A stretch of 64,000 nucleotides of DNA, taken from CALZBJ01 sp945619025 (lineage in GTDB: Bacteria > Pseudomonadota > Gammaproteobacteria > Cardiobacteriales > Wohlfahrtiimonadaceae). The stretch's first letter is position 1; each line of letters begins with the position of its first letter. The notes beneath the pieces are model-generated. The model was not told where the DNA came from, searched no databases, and saw nothing but the letters and a program-made list of their open reading frames with translations. Shown here piece by piece: positions 45,161 to 53,878 of this stretch. The DNA lies in assembly GCA_945619025.1 (NCBI GenBank), contig CALZBJ010000001.1, forward strand, positions 310,001 to 374,000, in the 5' to 3' direction. Made by a program: the position numbers and the translations under genes.

Positions 45161-45206
45161 TCTGATACGCGCCACAACACTTATCAATCCGGCCGTATCA
45201 GACCCT
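45161..45206. repeat. Inverted repeat between gpmI and ctpA
   Basis: GTCTGATACG faces CGTATCAGAC across about 27 bases. There is no T-run, so it may be an operator or mRNA structure. Confidence 0.45.
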
Positions 45207-45229
45207 GCAACACAAAAGAGGATACAACG

Positions 45230-46591
45230 ATGAAATTCAAACGTCTCTGGCTCGCCCTATTTTTAACCGGACAGCTCACTCTCGGACTTGCTCAAGGCTC
45301 GCCCCTTGCAGATGAGGCGGTCGAGAGCCCTATGGACGAGGCTCCAGTCACAGTCCCGGCGATGCCAAGCGCTTCGTCGCACGATCCTCTTCCCATTGAC
45401 GATGTGCGTCTTTTTATTGAAATTCTAGAACAACTCAAAGAAAATTACGTCGATCCGATTAGCGATAAAGACCTTATGACCAACGCCATTAAAGGCATGC
45501 TCTCAGGACTTGATCCACACTCGACGTTTTATACTCAAGATGAATATGAGTCCGCGAAAGAGAGTACCTCGGGTGAATTTGCCGGCCTTGGCATTGAAGT
45601 TACTGCCGATCGCGGATTTATCAAAGTGATCTCTCCAATTGATGGCAGTCCGGCGGAAAAAGCGGGGCTTAAACCGGGCGATAATATTATTCAGATCGAC
45701 GACATTGCCGTTCAAACCATCGATACCGATAAAGCGATTAAAATGCTGCGCGGTGATGTGGGCACGACGGTCACCATTAAAGTGCTGCGCGATCAATCAA
45801 ACACGCCGCTCACCTTTGAGATTATTCGCGATGTGATCAAAACGAAAAGTGTGCAATATGAAACGCTCAACGATTCGATCGCCTATGTGCGCCTCAGCCA
45901 ATTCCAAGAAGGCAGCACCAAAGAGGTAGAAAGCGCCATTAAAGAGATGCAAACCCACGCGATTGCCAAAAAAGGGGCGATTAAGGGGATGATTCTTGAC
46001 CTGCGCAATAATCCTGGCGGACTTCTTGATGAAGCGGTATCGCTCTCTGATCTTTTCATTCAAAATGGACTGATTGTTTACACCAAAGGTCGCGCCGAAC
46101 ATGCGCAAGAATCCTTTAGCGCCACCAAAGGCGATCTTCTGGCCGGTGCGCCCATTATTGTGCTAATTAACTCAGGTTCCGCGTCCGCTTCCGAGATCGT
46201 TGCCGGCGCGCTTCAAGATCAAAAACGTGCGTTAGTCGTTGGTGAAAAGAGCTTTGGAAAAGGCTCGGTGCAGACAGTGATCGATCTTGCGGACGGTCAA
46301 GGGTTAAAATATACCTCCGCGCGCTACTACACGCCCAACGGCACCTCCATTCAAACCACCGGAATTATCCCCGATGTGATGGTCGCGCCGGTGAATGTAG
46401 AGCTGCAAACGCAACTCTTATCGATCCGCGAGCAAGACATTAAAGGCCATCTTGAAAATGAAAATGGCAACGCGCCCGCTGAGATTCACTACATCGATAA
46501 CAGCAAACATGCGGAAACCGATTACTATCTCTACGAGGCGCTCAATATTTTACAAGCGCTGATGGTGACCAAAGAGAATCAGCTGATCTAA
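45230..46591 (+). CDS. ctpA: Carboxy-terminal processing peptidase (S41 family)
   Basis: Periplasmic serine protease that trims wall hydrolases and other proteins in related bacteria. It has 453 residues. A signal peptide (about 1-22, ending GLAQG) is followed by an N-terminal helical part, a PDZ domain (about 115-190, with GLGIEVTADRGFIKV) and the catalytic domain. The Ser/Lys dyad is Ser319 in NSGSASASEIVAG and Lys344 in GEKSFGKGSVQ. It follows gpmI; the terminator at 46644-46668 closes the unit. Confidence 0.94.
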   Translation: MKFKRLWLALFLTGQLTLGLAQGSPLADEAVESPMDEAPVTVPAMPSASSHDPLPIDDVRLFIEILEQLKENYVDPISDKDLMTNAIKGMLSGLDPHSTFYTQDEYESAKESTSGEFAGLGIEVTADRGFIKVISPIDGSPAEKAGLKPGDNIIQIDDIAVQTIDTDKAIKMLRGDVGTTVTIKVLRDQSNTPLTFEIIRDVIKTKSVQYETLNDSIAYVRLSQFQEGSTKEVESAIKEMQTHAIAKKGAIKGMILDLRNNPGGLLDEAVSLSDLFIQNGLIVYTKGRAEHAQESFSATKGDLLAGAPIIVLINSGSASASEIVAGALQDQKRALVVGEKSFGKGSVQTVIDLADGQGLKYTSARYYTPNGTSIQTTGIIPDVMVAPVNVELQTQLLSIREQDIKGHLENENGNAPAEIHYIDNSKHAETDYYLYEALNILQALMVTKENQLI

Positions 46592-46617
46592 ACGCAATAA
46601 ACACACGAAGAACAGAC

Positions 46618-46633
46618 CTGTAGATTTCTACAT
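46618..46633 (+). promoter_or_regulatory. Candidate LexA box upstream of uvrA
   Basis: CTGTAGATTTCTACAT has the form CTGT-N8-ACAt, one base away from the enterobacterial consensus, with the palindromic core TGTAGA-TT-TCTACA. It lies about 52 bp before the uvrA ATG. uvrA is SOS-controlled in E. coli. The LexA motif of this organism is not known. Confidence 0.4.
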
Positions 46634-46643
46634 TCAATGTCAG

Positions 46644-46668
46644 ATTCCCCGCTCGGTGCGGGGATTTT
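46644..46668 (+). terminator. Terminator between ctpA and uvrA
   Basis: Inverted repeat TCCCCGC (46646-46652) / GCGGGGA (46658-46664), followed by TTTTGATTT. It ends the ctpA transcript just ahead of uvrA. Confidence 0.75.
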
Positions 46669-46684
46669 GATTTAAGGATAATTT

Positions 46685-49510
46685 ATGGACGATATTATCA
46701 TTCAAGGGGCTCGCACCCACAATCTTAAAAACATCAATCTCACCCTGCCACGCAATAAACTGATCGTGATTACTGGGCTTTCGGGATCGGGCAAATCGTC
46801 GCTCGCCTTTGATACGCTATACGCCGAAGGGCAGCGCCGTTATGTGGAATCGCTCTCGGCTTACGCGCGCCAATTCCTCTCGATGATGGATAAGCCCGAT
46901 GTCGATCACATCGCCGGATTATCGCCCGCAATCTCCATTGAGCAAAAATCCACCTCCCATAACCCGCGCTCAACCGTGGGTACGGTTACTGAAATTTACG
47001 ACTATCTTCGCCTCCTTTTCGCGCGGATCGGTACGCCTCATTGCCCAACCCATAAACTCCCGCTCAACGCCCAAACCATCACCCAGATGGTGGATATGAC
47101 GCTCGAACTCTCCGATGAAAAGCGCCTCATGCTGATTTCGCCCATTATTCGAAATCGAAAAGGCGAGCACGCAAAACTCTTTGATGAGCTCAAAGCGCAA
47201 GGGTTTTTACGAGTGCGCATTGATGGTGAGGTCTATGAAATTGACCAAATTCCCGCGATCAATCCCAAACAAAATCACACCGTTGATGTGGTGGTTGACC
47301 GTTTCCGTGTTCGCCCCGATCTTGCGCTACGTCTTGCGGAATCGCTTGAAATCGCGCTCGATCTTTCCGATGGGTTGGCGCAAATTGTCGATATGCAGAG
47401 CGGTGAAACGGAGCTCAGTTTTTCCGCCAATTACGCCTGTCCTGAGTGCGGATTTTCCATTCCAGAGCTTGAGCCGCGTCTCTTCTCGTTTAATAATCCT
47501 GCCGGTGCTTGCCCAAGTTGTGAGGGCTTAGGCGTGAGCCAATTTTTCGATCCCGATAAAGTGATCACCTCACGCTCGCTTCCGCTTTCTGATGGGGCGA
47601 TTCGTGGCTGGGATAAAAATTCCGCCTACTATTTTGCCATGCTCCAATCCCTTGCGGCGCACTATCAATTTAATATCGATACGCCCTTTGAAGAGTTGCC
47701 GAAAAAGGTCCAAGAGATCGTGCTTTACGGTAGCGGCAATGAAGAGATCGAATTTCATTACGTCACCAATCAAGGTAAACGTTCCATTCGCATTCATGAA
47801 TTTGAGGGAATTTTACCCAATCTTGAGCGCCGGTATCATGAGACTGATTCGCAGGTGGTGCGTGAAAATCTCACCCGATTTTTAGCGACGCGCCCTTGCC
47901 CGAAATGTCACGGGAGCCGGTTAGGGGAAGCTGCGCAAAATATCTTGATTGCCAATAAAGCGATCCATCAAATTACCGCCCTTCCCATCGATGAAGCGCT
48001 CGACTGGGCTAAAACTGTCGAGCTCAAAGGGGCGAAAGCGGAAATTGCCGATAAGATCTTTAAAGAGATCGTCGAACGCCTTGGCTTTTTAGTCAATGTG
48101 GGGCTCGATTATCTCAATCTCTCCCGTTCAGCGGAAACTCTCTCAGGCGGTGAAGCACAGCGGATTCGTCTTGCCTCTCAAATTGGTGCGGGACTGGTGG
48201 GCGTTCTCTATGTGCTCGATGAACCGTCGATCGGCCTTCATCAGCGCGATAATGATCGCCTCTTAAAAACGCTTATTCACCTCCGCGATCTTGGCAATAC
48301 CGTCATTGTGGTAGAACACGACGAAGATGCCATTAACGCGGCGGACTATATCGTCGATATTGGCCCTGGTGCGGGCGTTCACGGCGGAAGCATCGTCGCG
48401 GAAGGCACCCCGCTTCAAATCAAAAAAAATAAAAACTCTCTTACCGGAGCTTATCTCTCAGGGCGTAAAAAAATTGAGGTGCCCACAGAGCGCACCGCGC
48501 CCGATCCTGAGCGATTTTTAGAACTTGTCGGTGCAACCGGCAACAACCTTAAAAATGTCACCGCGAAATTCCCACTCGGACTCTTAACCTGCGTTACTGG
48601 CGTTTCAGGGTCGGGGAAATCAACGCTCGTCAATGACACGCTCTATGGCGCCATTGCTCGTGCGCTCAACGATAATCATAGCGTCGAGATTGCCCCGCAT
48701 AAAGCGCTTAATGGCCTTGAGCATATTGATAAGATTGTCAATATCGACCAGAGCCCGATTGGGCGAACGCCGCGTTCCAATCCCGCCACTTACACCGGGC
48801 TGTTTACCCCCATTCGCGAGCTCTTTGCCGGCACACCAGAAGCGCGGGCACGAGGCTATCAACCGGGGCGATTTAGTTTTAACGTGAAAGGCGGTCGCTG
48901 TGAGCATTGTCAGGGCGATGGCCTCATTAAAGTGGAGATGCATTTCCTTCCCGATATCTATGTGATGTGCGATGAATGTCACGGAAAACGCTACAATCGT
49001 GAGACCCTTGAGATCAAATATAAGGGGAAAGCGATTAATGAAGTGCTCGATATGACCGTGGAAGATGCGTGCGAATTTTTCGAGGCAATTCCGGTGGTGC
49101 ATCGTCGCCTTAAAACCTTGATGGATGTGGGATTGAGCTATATTACCCTCGGGCAAAATGCGACGACATTATCCGGCGGTGAAGCGCAGCGGGTCAAACT
49201 CTCGCGCGAACTTTCTAAACGCGATACCGGCAAAACGGTCTATATCCTCGATGAACCCACTACTGGCCTCCATTTTGATGACATTGCCGAACTGTTACAA
49301 GTGATTCATCACCTGCGTGACCAAGGCAATACCATTATTATAATCGAGCACAATCTCGATGTGATTAAAACCGCCGATTGGATTATCGATCTTGGCCCTG
49401 AGGGCGGTGCTAAAGGCGGTGAAATTCTTATTTCAGGCACACCGGAAGCGGTAGCAAAATGTAAGAAGAGTTATACCGGGAAATTCCTCGCGCCATTCCT
49501 TAAAAAGTAA
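46685..49510 (+). CDS. uvrA: Excinuclease ABC subunit A
   Basis: DNA damage sensor of nucleotide excision repair; delivers UvrB to lesions. It has 941 residues. Two ABC ATPase modules are present, with Walker A GLSGSGKSS near residue 31 and GVSGSGKST near 640. The two signatures are LSGGEAQRIRLA and LSGGEAQRVKLS. The zinc sites are CPEC with CPSC and CEHC with CDEC. The length and order match UvrA throughout. It is a single gene with a strong terminator. Confidence 0.98.
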   Translation: MDDIIIQGARTHNLKNINLTLPRNKLIVITGLSGSGKSSLAFDTLYAEGQRRYVESLSAYARQFLSMMDKPDVDHIAGLSPAISIEQKSTSHNPRSTVGTVTEIYDYLRLLFARIGTPHCPTHKLPLNAQTITQMVDMTLELSDEKRLMLISPIIRNRKGEHAKLFDELKAQGFLRVRIDGEVYEIDQIPAINPKQNHTVDVVVDRFRVRPDLALRLAESLEIALDLSDGLAQIVDMQSGETELSFSANYACPECGFSIPELEPRLFSFNNPAGACPSCEGLGVSQFFDPDKVITSRSLPLSDGAIRGWDKNSAYYFAMLQSLAAHYQFNIDTPFEELPKKVQEIVLYGSGNEEIEFHYVTNQGKRSIRIHEFEGILPNLERRYHETDSQVVRENLTRFLATRPCPKCHGSRLGEAAQNILIANKAIHQITALPIDEALDWAKTVELKGAKAEIADKIFKEIVERLGFLVNVGLDYLNLSRSAETLSGGEAQRIRLASQIGAGLVGVLYVLDEPSIGLHQRDNDRLLKTLIHLRDLGNTVIVVEHDEDAINAADYIVDIGPGAGVHGGSIVAEGTPLQIKKNKNSLTGAYLSGRKKIEVPTERTAPDPERFLELVGATGNNLKNVTAKFPLGLLTCVTGVSGSGKSTLVNDTLYGAIARALNDNHSVEIAPHKALNGLEHIDKIVNIDQSPIGRTPRSNPATYTGLFTPIRELFAGTPEARARGYQPGRFSFNVKGGRCEHCQGDGLIKVEMHFLPDIYVMCDECHGKRYNRETLEIKYKGKAINEVLDMTVEDACEFFEAIPVVHRRLKTLMDVGLSYITLGQNATTLSGGEAQRVKLSRELSKRDTGKTVYILDEPTTGLHFDDIAELLQVIHHLRDQGNTIIIIEHNLDVIKTADWIIDLGPEGGAKGGEILISGTPEAVAKCKKSYTGKFLAPFLKK

Positions 49511-49529
49511 ATTAAATAACCGGATATAA

Positions 49530-49575
49530 AAAAGCCCGTAACGACCTCAATTAAGAGTCTTCGTTACGGGCTTTT
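49530..49575. terminator. Bidirectional terminator after uvrA
   Basis: Perfect 15-bp arms AAAAGCCCGTAACGA (49530-49544) / TCGTTACGGGCTTTT (49561-49575). It serves uvrA and the converging gene at 49.6 kb. Confidence 0.92.
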
Positions 49576-49604
49576 TATTGTTCCTGTTTGATTTTAATTA
49601 AAAT

Positions 49605-51773
49605 TTAAAAACGGCAATTCGCAGGAAGATAACGATCGGCGATGTCGATGGAGTAACAGTTCCAAACCACCGAACCCCAACCATCCTCAGTCGCGCTGCC
49701 TTCCAAAATGACCGAACCGTAATCAAGCGTTTCATCAAAGTGGATCAGGATCACATTTTCATTGATTTCTACACCGCGCACCGCATTGCTACGAATTGCA
49801 TCCGCCGGTGAAAGTCCCGCGGCTTGATTATCCGCAGGCCACTCGCCCATGGTTGCGTAATACTCTGTCGCCGCCATTTTTGCCGCCGCCGAGAGCATCA
49901 ATCCTTCCGCTACCACTTGACGCTTGCCATAATCTTGGTACGCCGGAATCGCAAACATGCCCGCAACGCCCACCATATAGAGCTGTGCATAGGTCGAGCC
50001 GTAGCCATAATCGTAATCAGTAGGCAACAATTCATATTGATAGCTCCAACCGAGATACTCTTTGGTCCAATCGAGCGAAATATTAACCTGTGACGACTCT
50101 TTCACGCGAAGATCGCTGTAGAGCGGGAATTCATTTAAATTCACCGGCACATCCATCTCATCGCCAAAGACTTGGAGACGCTCAAGCAGGCCGTAATAAT
50201 ATTTCTGATACGCGCCTTTGACATTGATTGTACCGCCTAAGAATGCGCTCTCGGAACGATAGCTATTCTCTTTTAACCATGGCGCCACTTTAAATTTCGC
50301 TTTTTTACGCTCAATTAATGGTTGTGGAATCGAATTCACAAAGACCCAATCATTATCTTCTACTAAATAGAGGTGGCTATCCGGGATGAAAAATTGATTA
50401 ATAACGCCGAGGTCAACCCATTTAGCCAGTAAGAAACGCGCTACAATCACTCCATCACGCGCTTCGGGCTCCGCCTCTGAAAAGGCAAAATCTAAGAGTT
50501 CGCGGTAGCTTTGATTATTAAAATGGTAATGAGTCACGCCAGATTTTTTCTCAGCGGATTCTGCCGATTTCTCAAGTGCGCTAGTGAGCTCTTTATAAGC
50601 CGCTTTATCACGAATGCGAATCGCAGTATTATCGCCTGAATCATCTTTATAGACGGCAACATCCGGACCAAAGGCTTTTACAAAGAGCGCACTATCAAAG
50701 CCAAGTTTTTTATCCAATTCAGCTTTAAATTTCTCTTTGCCAACGCGATAAGCCTCTTGCTGATCAACCTCTAGATAATTGAGGATATGATTTTCAAAAC
50801 TGTTCCATTCAGCAATTGAGGGAAGCGTTTGATGCGCCATATATTGCGGCGTTCCAAGCGTTTCAAAATTTAATGGCGTTTTTTCACTGCCGGAATACCC
50901 TAATACTTTTTGCGTATCCCCTTCGATTACAAAGCGAATCTGCCCGCGATTTTCTTCGGTTTTGCCCGCGCCAAACGAGAGGCCTTTAAAATCAGGGTGC
51001 AACAACATTGGGAAGAGCGGATTTTGATCCATCATCATAATAAAAAAGGCGAGCTCTTCGGCCAATTGCCCCTTAGGCGCGCTCATCCAGAAAAAGAGTC
51101 CATCGCCCGAGGGATCAATACGCGACTCGGCAACGCTCATCACGTTCCCGTCTTTTTTAGCGCGACTGTTTAAGGTTTTCTTCCACGCTTCAAGCTCGGT
51201 AAGTCCCGCCCCTTTCGATGAGCCCATTAAATATAGACGTTTTGCTTTGGTGTCAAAATGGATCGCTACAGCGCCCGCGGCAAGATCGCCTTCTGGGCTT
51301 AATTGAATGGTCGGTGGAACGCCTAAGGTTTGCAGAAATTGATTGATCTCACGGACCGATTCAAATTCAACGCCCGCCGTTAGATAACCTGAGAGATTTT
51401 CTATGCTTTGCCCTACAACCGCTACTTCAAGCGGCGAATTAATCCGGCTTAATAGCGCAATCGCGTAGCTAAATTCAGCAGTATTTTGGTTTACTCCAAG
51501 ACGCTTTAACGCACCTTCCACCGTTTTCGGGTTTTGGATGGCTGCCGCAAGCGCTTTGGTGGTTTTTTGGAATTCTTTATTGGAGTAGAGGCGGTTTAAT
51601 TCATTATGATGATTGCTCAATGTGCCGCCGCTCACTAATTCTGGAACGCGTAAATAAAGGAGCGTATCCTCTTCGATATGCTCCCGTAACAGTGCCCCAG
51701 AAGGAGCTGCCAATGCGATGCTCGTTGCAAGTAACGAGCTTAATAAGGTCACTTTAAAAAGTGGTCGTTTCAT
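49605..51773 (-). CDS. Secreted protein of unknown function with a C-terminal pilin-like module
   Basis: 722 residues from the ATG at 51773, which has AAAGGAG at good spacing. A signal peptide (about 1-21, ending SIALA) precedes about 570 residues that I cannot assign; loose resemblance to DUF3352-type proteins is only an impression. From about residue 596 the sequence turns pilin-like: a hydrophobic stretch, then AIPAYQDYGKRQVVAEGL, ATEYYATMGEWPADNQAAG, and a C-terminal cysteine pair in VVWNCYS and YLPANCRF (about 706 and 720). This matches the helix-to-globular part of type IVa pilins, but there is no prepilin cleavage site. It is a single gene upstream of uvrA's end and downstream of the sufT-like gene. 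Confidence 0.82.
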   Translation of the reverse strand: MKRPLFKVTLLSSLLATSIALAAPSGALLREHIEEDTLLYLRVPELVSGGTLSNHHNELNRLYSNKEFQKTTKALAAAIQNPKTVEGALKRLGVNQNTAEFSYAIALLSRINSPLEVAVVGQSIENLSGYLTAGVEFESVREINQFLQTLGVPPTIQLSPEGDLAAGAVAIHFDTKAKRLYLMGSSKGAGLTELEAWKKTLNSRAKKDGNVMSVAESRIDPSGDGLFFWMSAPKGQLAEELAFFIMMMDQNPLFPMLLHPDFKGLSFGAGKTEENRGQIRFVIEGDTQKVLGYSGSEKTPLNFETLGTPQYMAHQTLPSIAEWNSFENHILNYLEVDQQEAYRVGKEKFKAELDKKLGFDSALFVKAFGPDVAVYKDDSGDNTAIRIRDKAAYKELTSALEKSAESAEKKSGVTHYHFNNQSYRELLDFAFSEAEPEARDGVIVARFLLAKWVDLGVINQFFIPDSHLYLVEDNDWVFVNSIPQPLIERKKAKFKVAPWLKENSYRSESAFLGGTINVKGAYQKYYYGLLERLQVFGDEMDVPVNLNEFPLYSDLRVKESSQVNISLDWTKEYLGWSYQYELLPTDYDYGYGSTYAQLYMVGVAGMFAIPAYQDYGKRQVVAEGLMLSAAAKMAATEYYATMGEWPADNQAAGLSPADAIRSNAVRGVEINENVILIHFDETLDYGSVILEGSATEDGWGSVVWNCYSIDIADRYLPANCRF

Positions 51774-51812
51774 AGGTACAGCTCCTTTGGCATTTGCCAA
51801 TTTATTGTTTAT

Positions 51813-52214
51813 TTAGAACATATTGAGTTCCAATTTAGCACGCAACGACATGCGCTCGGGCGTCCAGAAGGGTTCCCACACAAGGTCTACTAAACACTCT
51901 TTGATTTGCGGAATTGAGTAGATTGCGTTGCTTACCCAGCTCGGCATTTCACCGGCAACGGGACACCCTGGCGCGGTTAACGTCATGTCGATTTGAACGC
52001 GCACATTATCCTCGGTTAGCTCGTTAAATTCAATCGCATAAATGAGACCTAGCTCATAAATATCCACCGGAATCTCAGGGTCGTACACTTTTTTGATCGC
52101 TTCGATAATTTTCGGAACCATCTCTTCCGCCGCGCGTGTATTCGCTTCCGTCTGCTCCACCCCTTCTGCAAATAAGATGCGTGGGAAATTGGGATCGTCG
52201 GTTTTAATCTCCAT
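51813..52214 (-). CDS. sufT: SufT-like iron-sulfur cluster assembly protein (DUF59/MIP18 family)
   Basis: DUF59 protein of 133 residues, related to SufT and PaaD, which help mature iron-sulfur proteins. The family core is KVYDPEIPVDIYELGLIYAI, followed by VQIDMTLTAPGCPVAGEMP, which holds the conserved Cys. VDLVWEPFWTPERMS is the typical C-terminal block. A 25-residue N-terminal extension precedes the core. It follows the sufU-like gene by 84 bp, in the order sufU-sufT. Confidence 0.88.
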   Translation of the reverse strand: MEIKTDDPNFPRILFAEGVEQTEANTRAAEEMVPKIIEAIKKVYDPEIPVDIYELGLIYAIEFNELTEDNVRVQIDMTLTAPGCPVAGEMPSWVSNAIYSIPQIKECLVDLVWEPFWTPERMSLRAKLELNMF

Positions 52215-52298
52215 TTTATTGTGTCTCCTAAACCAATAAAGCCGCTGAGCGACTCGTTTTCATTTCAAGTTATTTCAATTGTAACGTGTGTATCTCGG

Positions 52299-52760
52299 TT
52301 ATTCTTTTTCGCTCTCTACCGCGTCCGATGCGTGATGGATCGCCGCTTGCAAAGCGTGCCAAGGAAGCGTTGCACATTTAACGCGCGCCGGATACTCCCG
52401 TACGCCCACCAATGCACTTAGATCGCCAAGATGAGCAAGTTCATTACTCGTTTGACCCGCCTTCACTGCCATTTCAAATGCGGTAAAAAGCGCCTCAATC
52501 TCTTCGATCGACTTCCCGATCACAAGCTCTGTCATAATGGAACTTGAGGCCGTTGATATCGCGCATCCTTCCCCTTGAAAGGCCGCCGCTTCCACAATGC
52601 CCGCCGAATTGACCGAGAGATAAACCTCAATCTGATCGCCACAGAGCGGATTAAATCCCTTGCCCGTATGCGTTGCCGGATCGATCACTCGGAAGTTGCG
52701 CGGACGCTTATTGTGATCAAGAATCACTTCCTGATACAGCTCTTTAATATCAACACTCAT
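52299..52760 (-). CDS. sufU: SufU-type iron-sulfur cluster scaffold / sulfur transfer protein
   Basis: IscU-fold protein of 153 residues. Ligands are Cys40 in NPLCGD with Asp42, Cys66 in GEGCAIS and Cys129 in RVKCATLPW. The insert of about 20 residues before the last cysteine marks SufU rather than IscU, as does the N-terminal LYQEVILDHNKRPRNF. SufU receives sulfur from SufS in a zinc-dependent way in Gram-positive bacteria. sufB, sufC, sufD and sufS are not in the window. A dyad and a TATAAT lie upstream. Confidence 0.9.
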   Translation of the reverse strand: MSVDIKELYQEVILDHNKRPRNFRVIDPATHTGKGFNPLCGDQIEVYLSVNSAGIVEAAAFQGEGCAISTASSSIMTELVIGKSIEEIEALFTAFEMAVKAGQTSNELAHLGDLSALVGVREYPARVKCATLPWHALQAAIHHASDAVESEKE

Positions 52761-52782
52761 AACAAAATTCTTTCAGCTCGTG

Positions 52783-52811
52783 TAATTAGCACTAAAAACG
52801 TACTAATTATA
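52783..52811 (-). promoter_or_regulatory. Promoter -10 with overlapping dyad upstream of sufU
   Basis: The minus strand has TATAAT at 52806-52811. It overlaps the inverted repeat TAATTAG (52783-52789) / CTAATTA (52803-52809). It could be an operator over the promoter; the regulator is not known. Confidence 0.4.
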
Positions 52812-52998
52812 TCGTAAATTGACAAAAATTCGAGAATGATTGGAAAAATATCTCCAAAATCATTTCATGGTAAGATAGCCTATATTTGAAAATTCTGATC
52901 GGCGTGACAGGGTCATGCCCGCTAATCTTACGATTGGCTATTTCTCTTTTTTATGAGAAAATCATCCTTCTAAAAAGTTTATTGAAAGGTGTTTACGA

Positions 52999-53871
52999 AT
53001 GAGTTGGTTCCAACGTCTTAATCCCATGCGGATTCGCACACAAAGTGCTAAAAAACAAGTTCCAGAAGGTGTCTGGGCAAAGTGTAATTCATGTGATTCG
53101 ATCCTCTATCAACAAGAGCTCGAGGCGAACTTAAATGTCTGCCCTAAATGTGATCACCACATGCGTCTTTCGGCGCGCAAACGTCTTGAATCATTCTTAG
53201 ATGAAACAAGCGGAAAAGAGCTCGGTGCAAACTTAGCCTCCGTTGACTTTTTAGGCTTTAAAGATAGTAAACGCTATAAAGATCGTTTAGCCGCGGCGCA
53301 AAAATCCACGGGCGAAACTGAAGCGCTCATTGTGATGGAAGGCTCTGTAAAAGGACTTCCGATCGTGGCAGGCGCATTTGATTTTAGCTTTATGGGCGCA
53401 TCAATGGGATCGGTTGTGGGCGAGCGTTTTAAAATCGCCGGAAATCGTGCGATGGAGCTTGGCATTCCCTTTGTGGTCTTTATCACAAGTGGCGGCGCGC
53501 GCATGCAGGAGGGCTTAACCTCACTGATGCAGATGGCCAAAACCTCCGCTGTTGTGGCAAAAATGAATGAAAAAGGACTCCCCTTTATCTCTGTGTTAAC
53601 CGACCCAACCTTTGGTGGAGTATCGGCAAGTTTTGCGATGCTTGGCGATGTGATTATCGCTGAACCGAAAGCGCTGATCGGCTTTGCTGGCCCTCGCGTC
53701 ATTGAACAAACCGTGCGTGAGAAATTACCGGAAGGCTTCCAACAGAGTGAATTCTTAATCGAAAAAGGCGCGATCGATATGATCGTTGACCGCCGTGAAC
53801 TTCGTAACGAAATTTCACGTCTGCTTGCAAAATTATCACACTTACCAGAATCGATTGCAGAGGTTCAATAG
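52999..53871 (+). CDS. accD: Acetyl-CoA carboxylase carboxyltransferase subunit beta
   Basis: Zinc-ribbon beta subunit that transfers carboxyl from biotin to acetyl-CoA, with AccA. It has 290 residues. The zinc cysteines are CNSC and CPKC (about residues 29-51). The carboxyltransferase core shows GASMGSVVGERF, FITSGGARMQEGLTSLMQMAK and FGGVSASFAMLGD. It is followed by folC, as in E. coli. The gap to folC is only 7 bp. Confidence 0.97.
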   Translation: MSWFQRLNPMRIRTQSAKKQVPEGVWAKCNSCDSILYQQELEANLNVCPKCDHHMRLSARKRLESFLDETSGKELGANLASVDFLGFKDSKRYKDRLAAAQKSTGETEALIVMEGSVKGLPIVAGAFDFSFMGASMGSVVGERFKIAGNRAMELGIPFVVFITSGGARMQEGLTSLMQMAKTSAVVAKMNEKGLPFISVLTDPTFGGVSASFAMLGDVIIAEPKALIGFAGPRVIEQTVREKLPEGFQQSEFLIEKGAIDMIVDRRELRNEISRLLAKLSHLPESIAEVQ

Positions 53872-53878
53872 ACCTATT

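Noticed and set aside
48620..49156. 178-residue minus-strand frame
   Set aside because: Antisense shadow of the conserved second half of uvrA.
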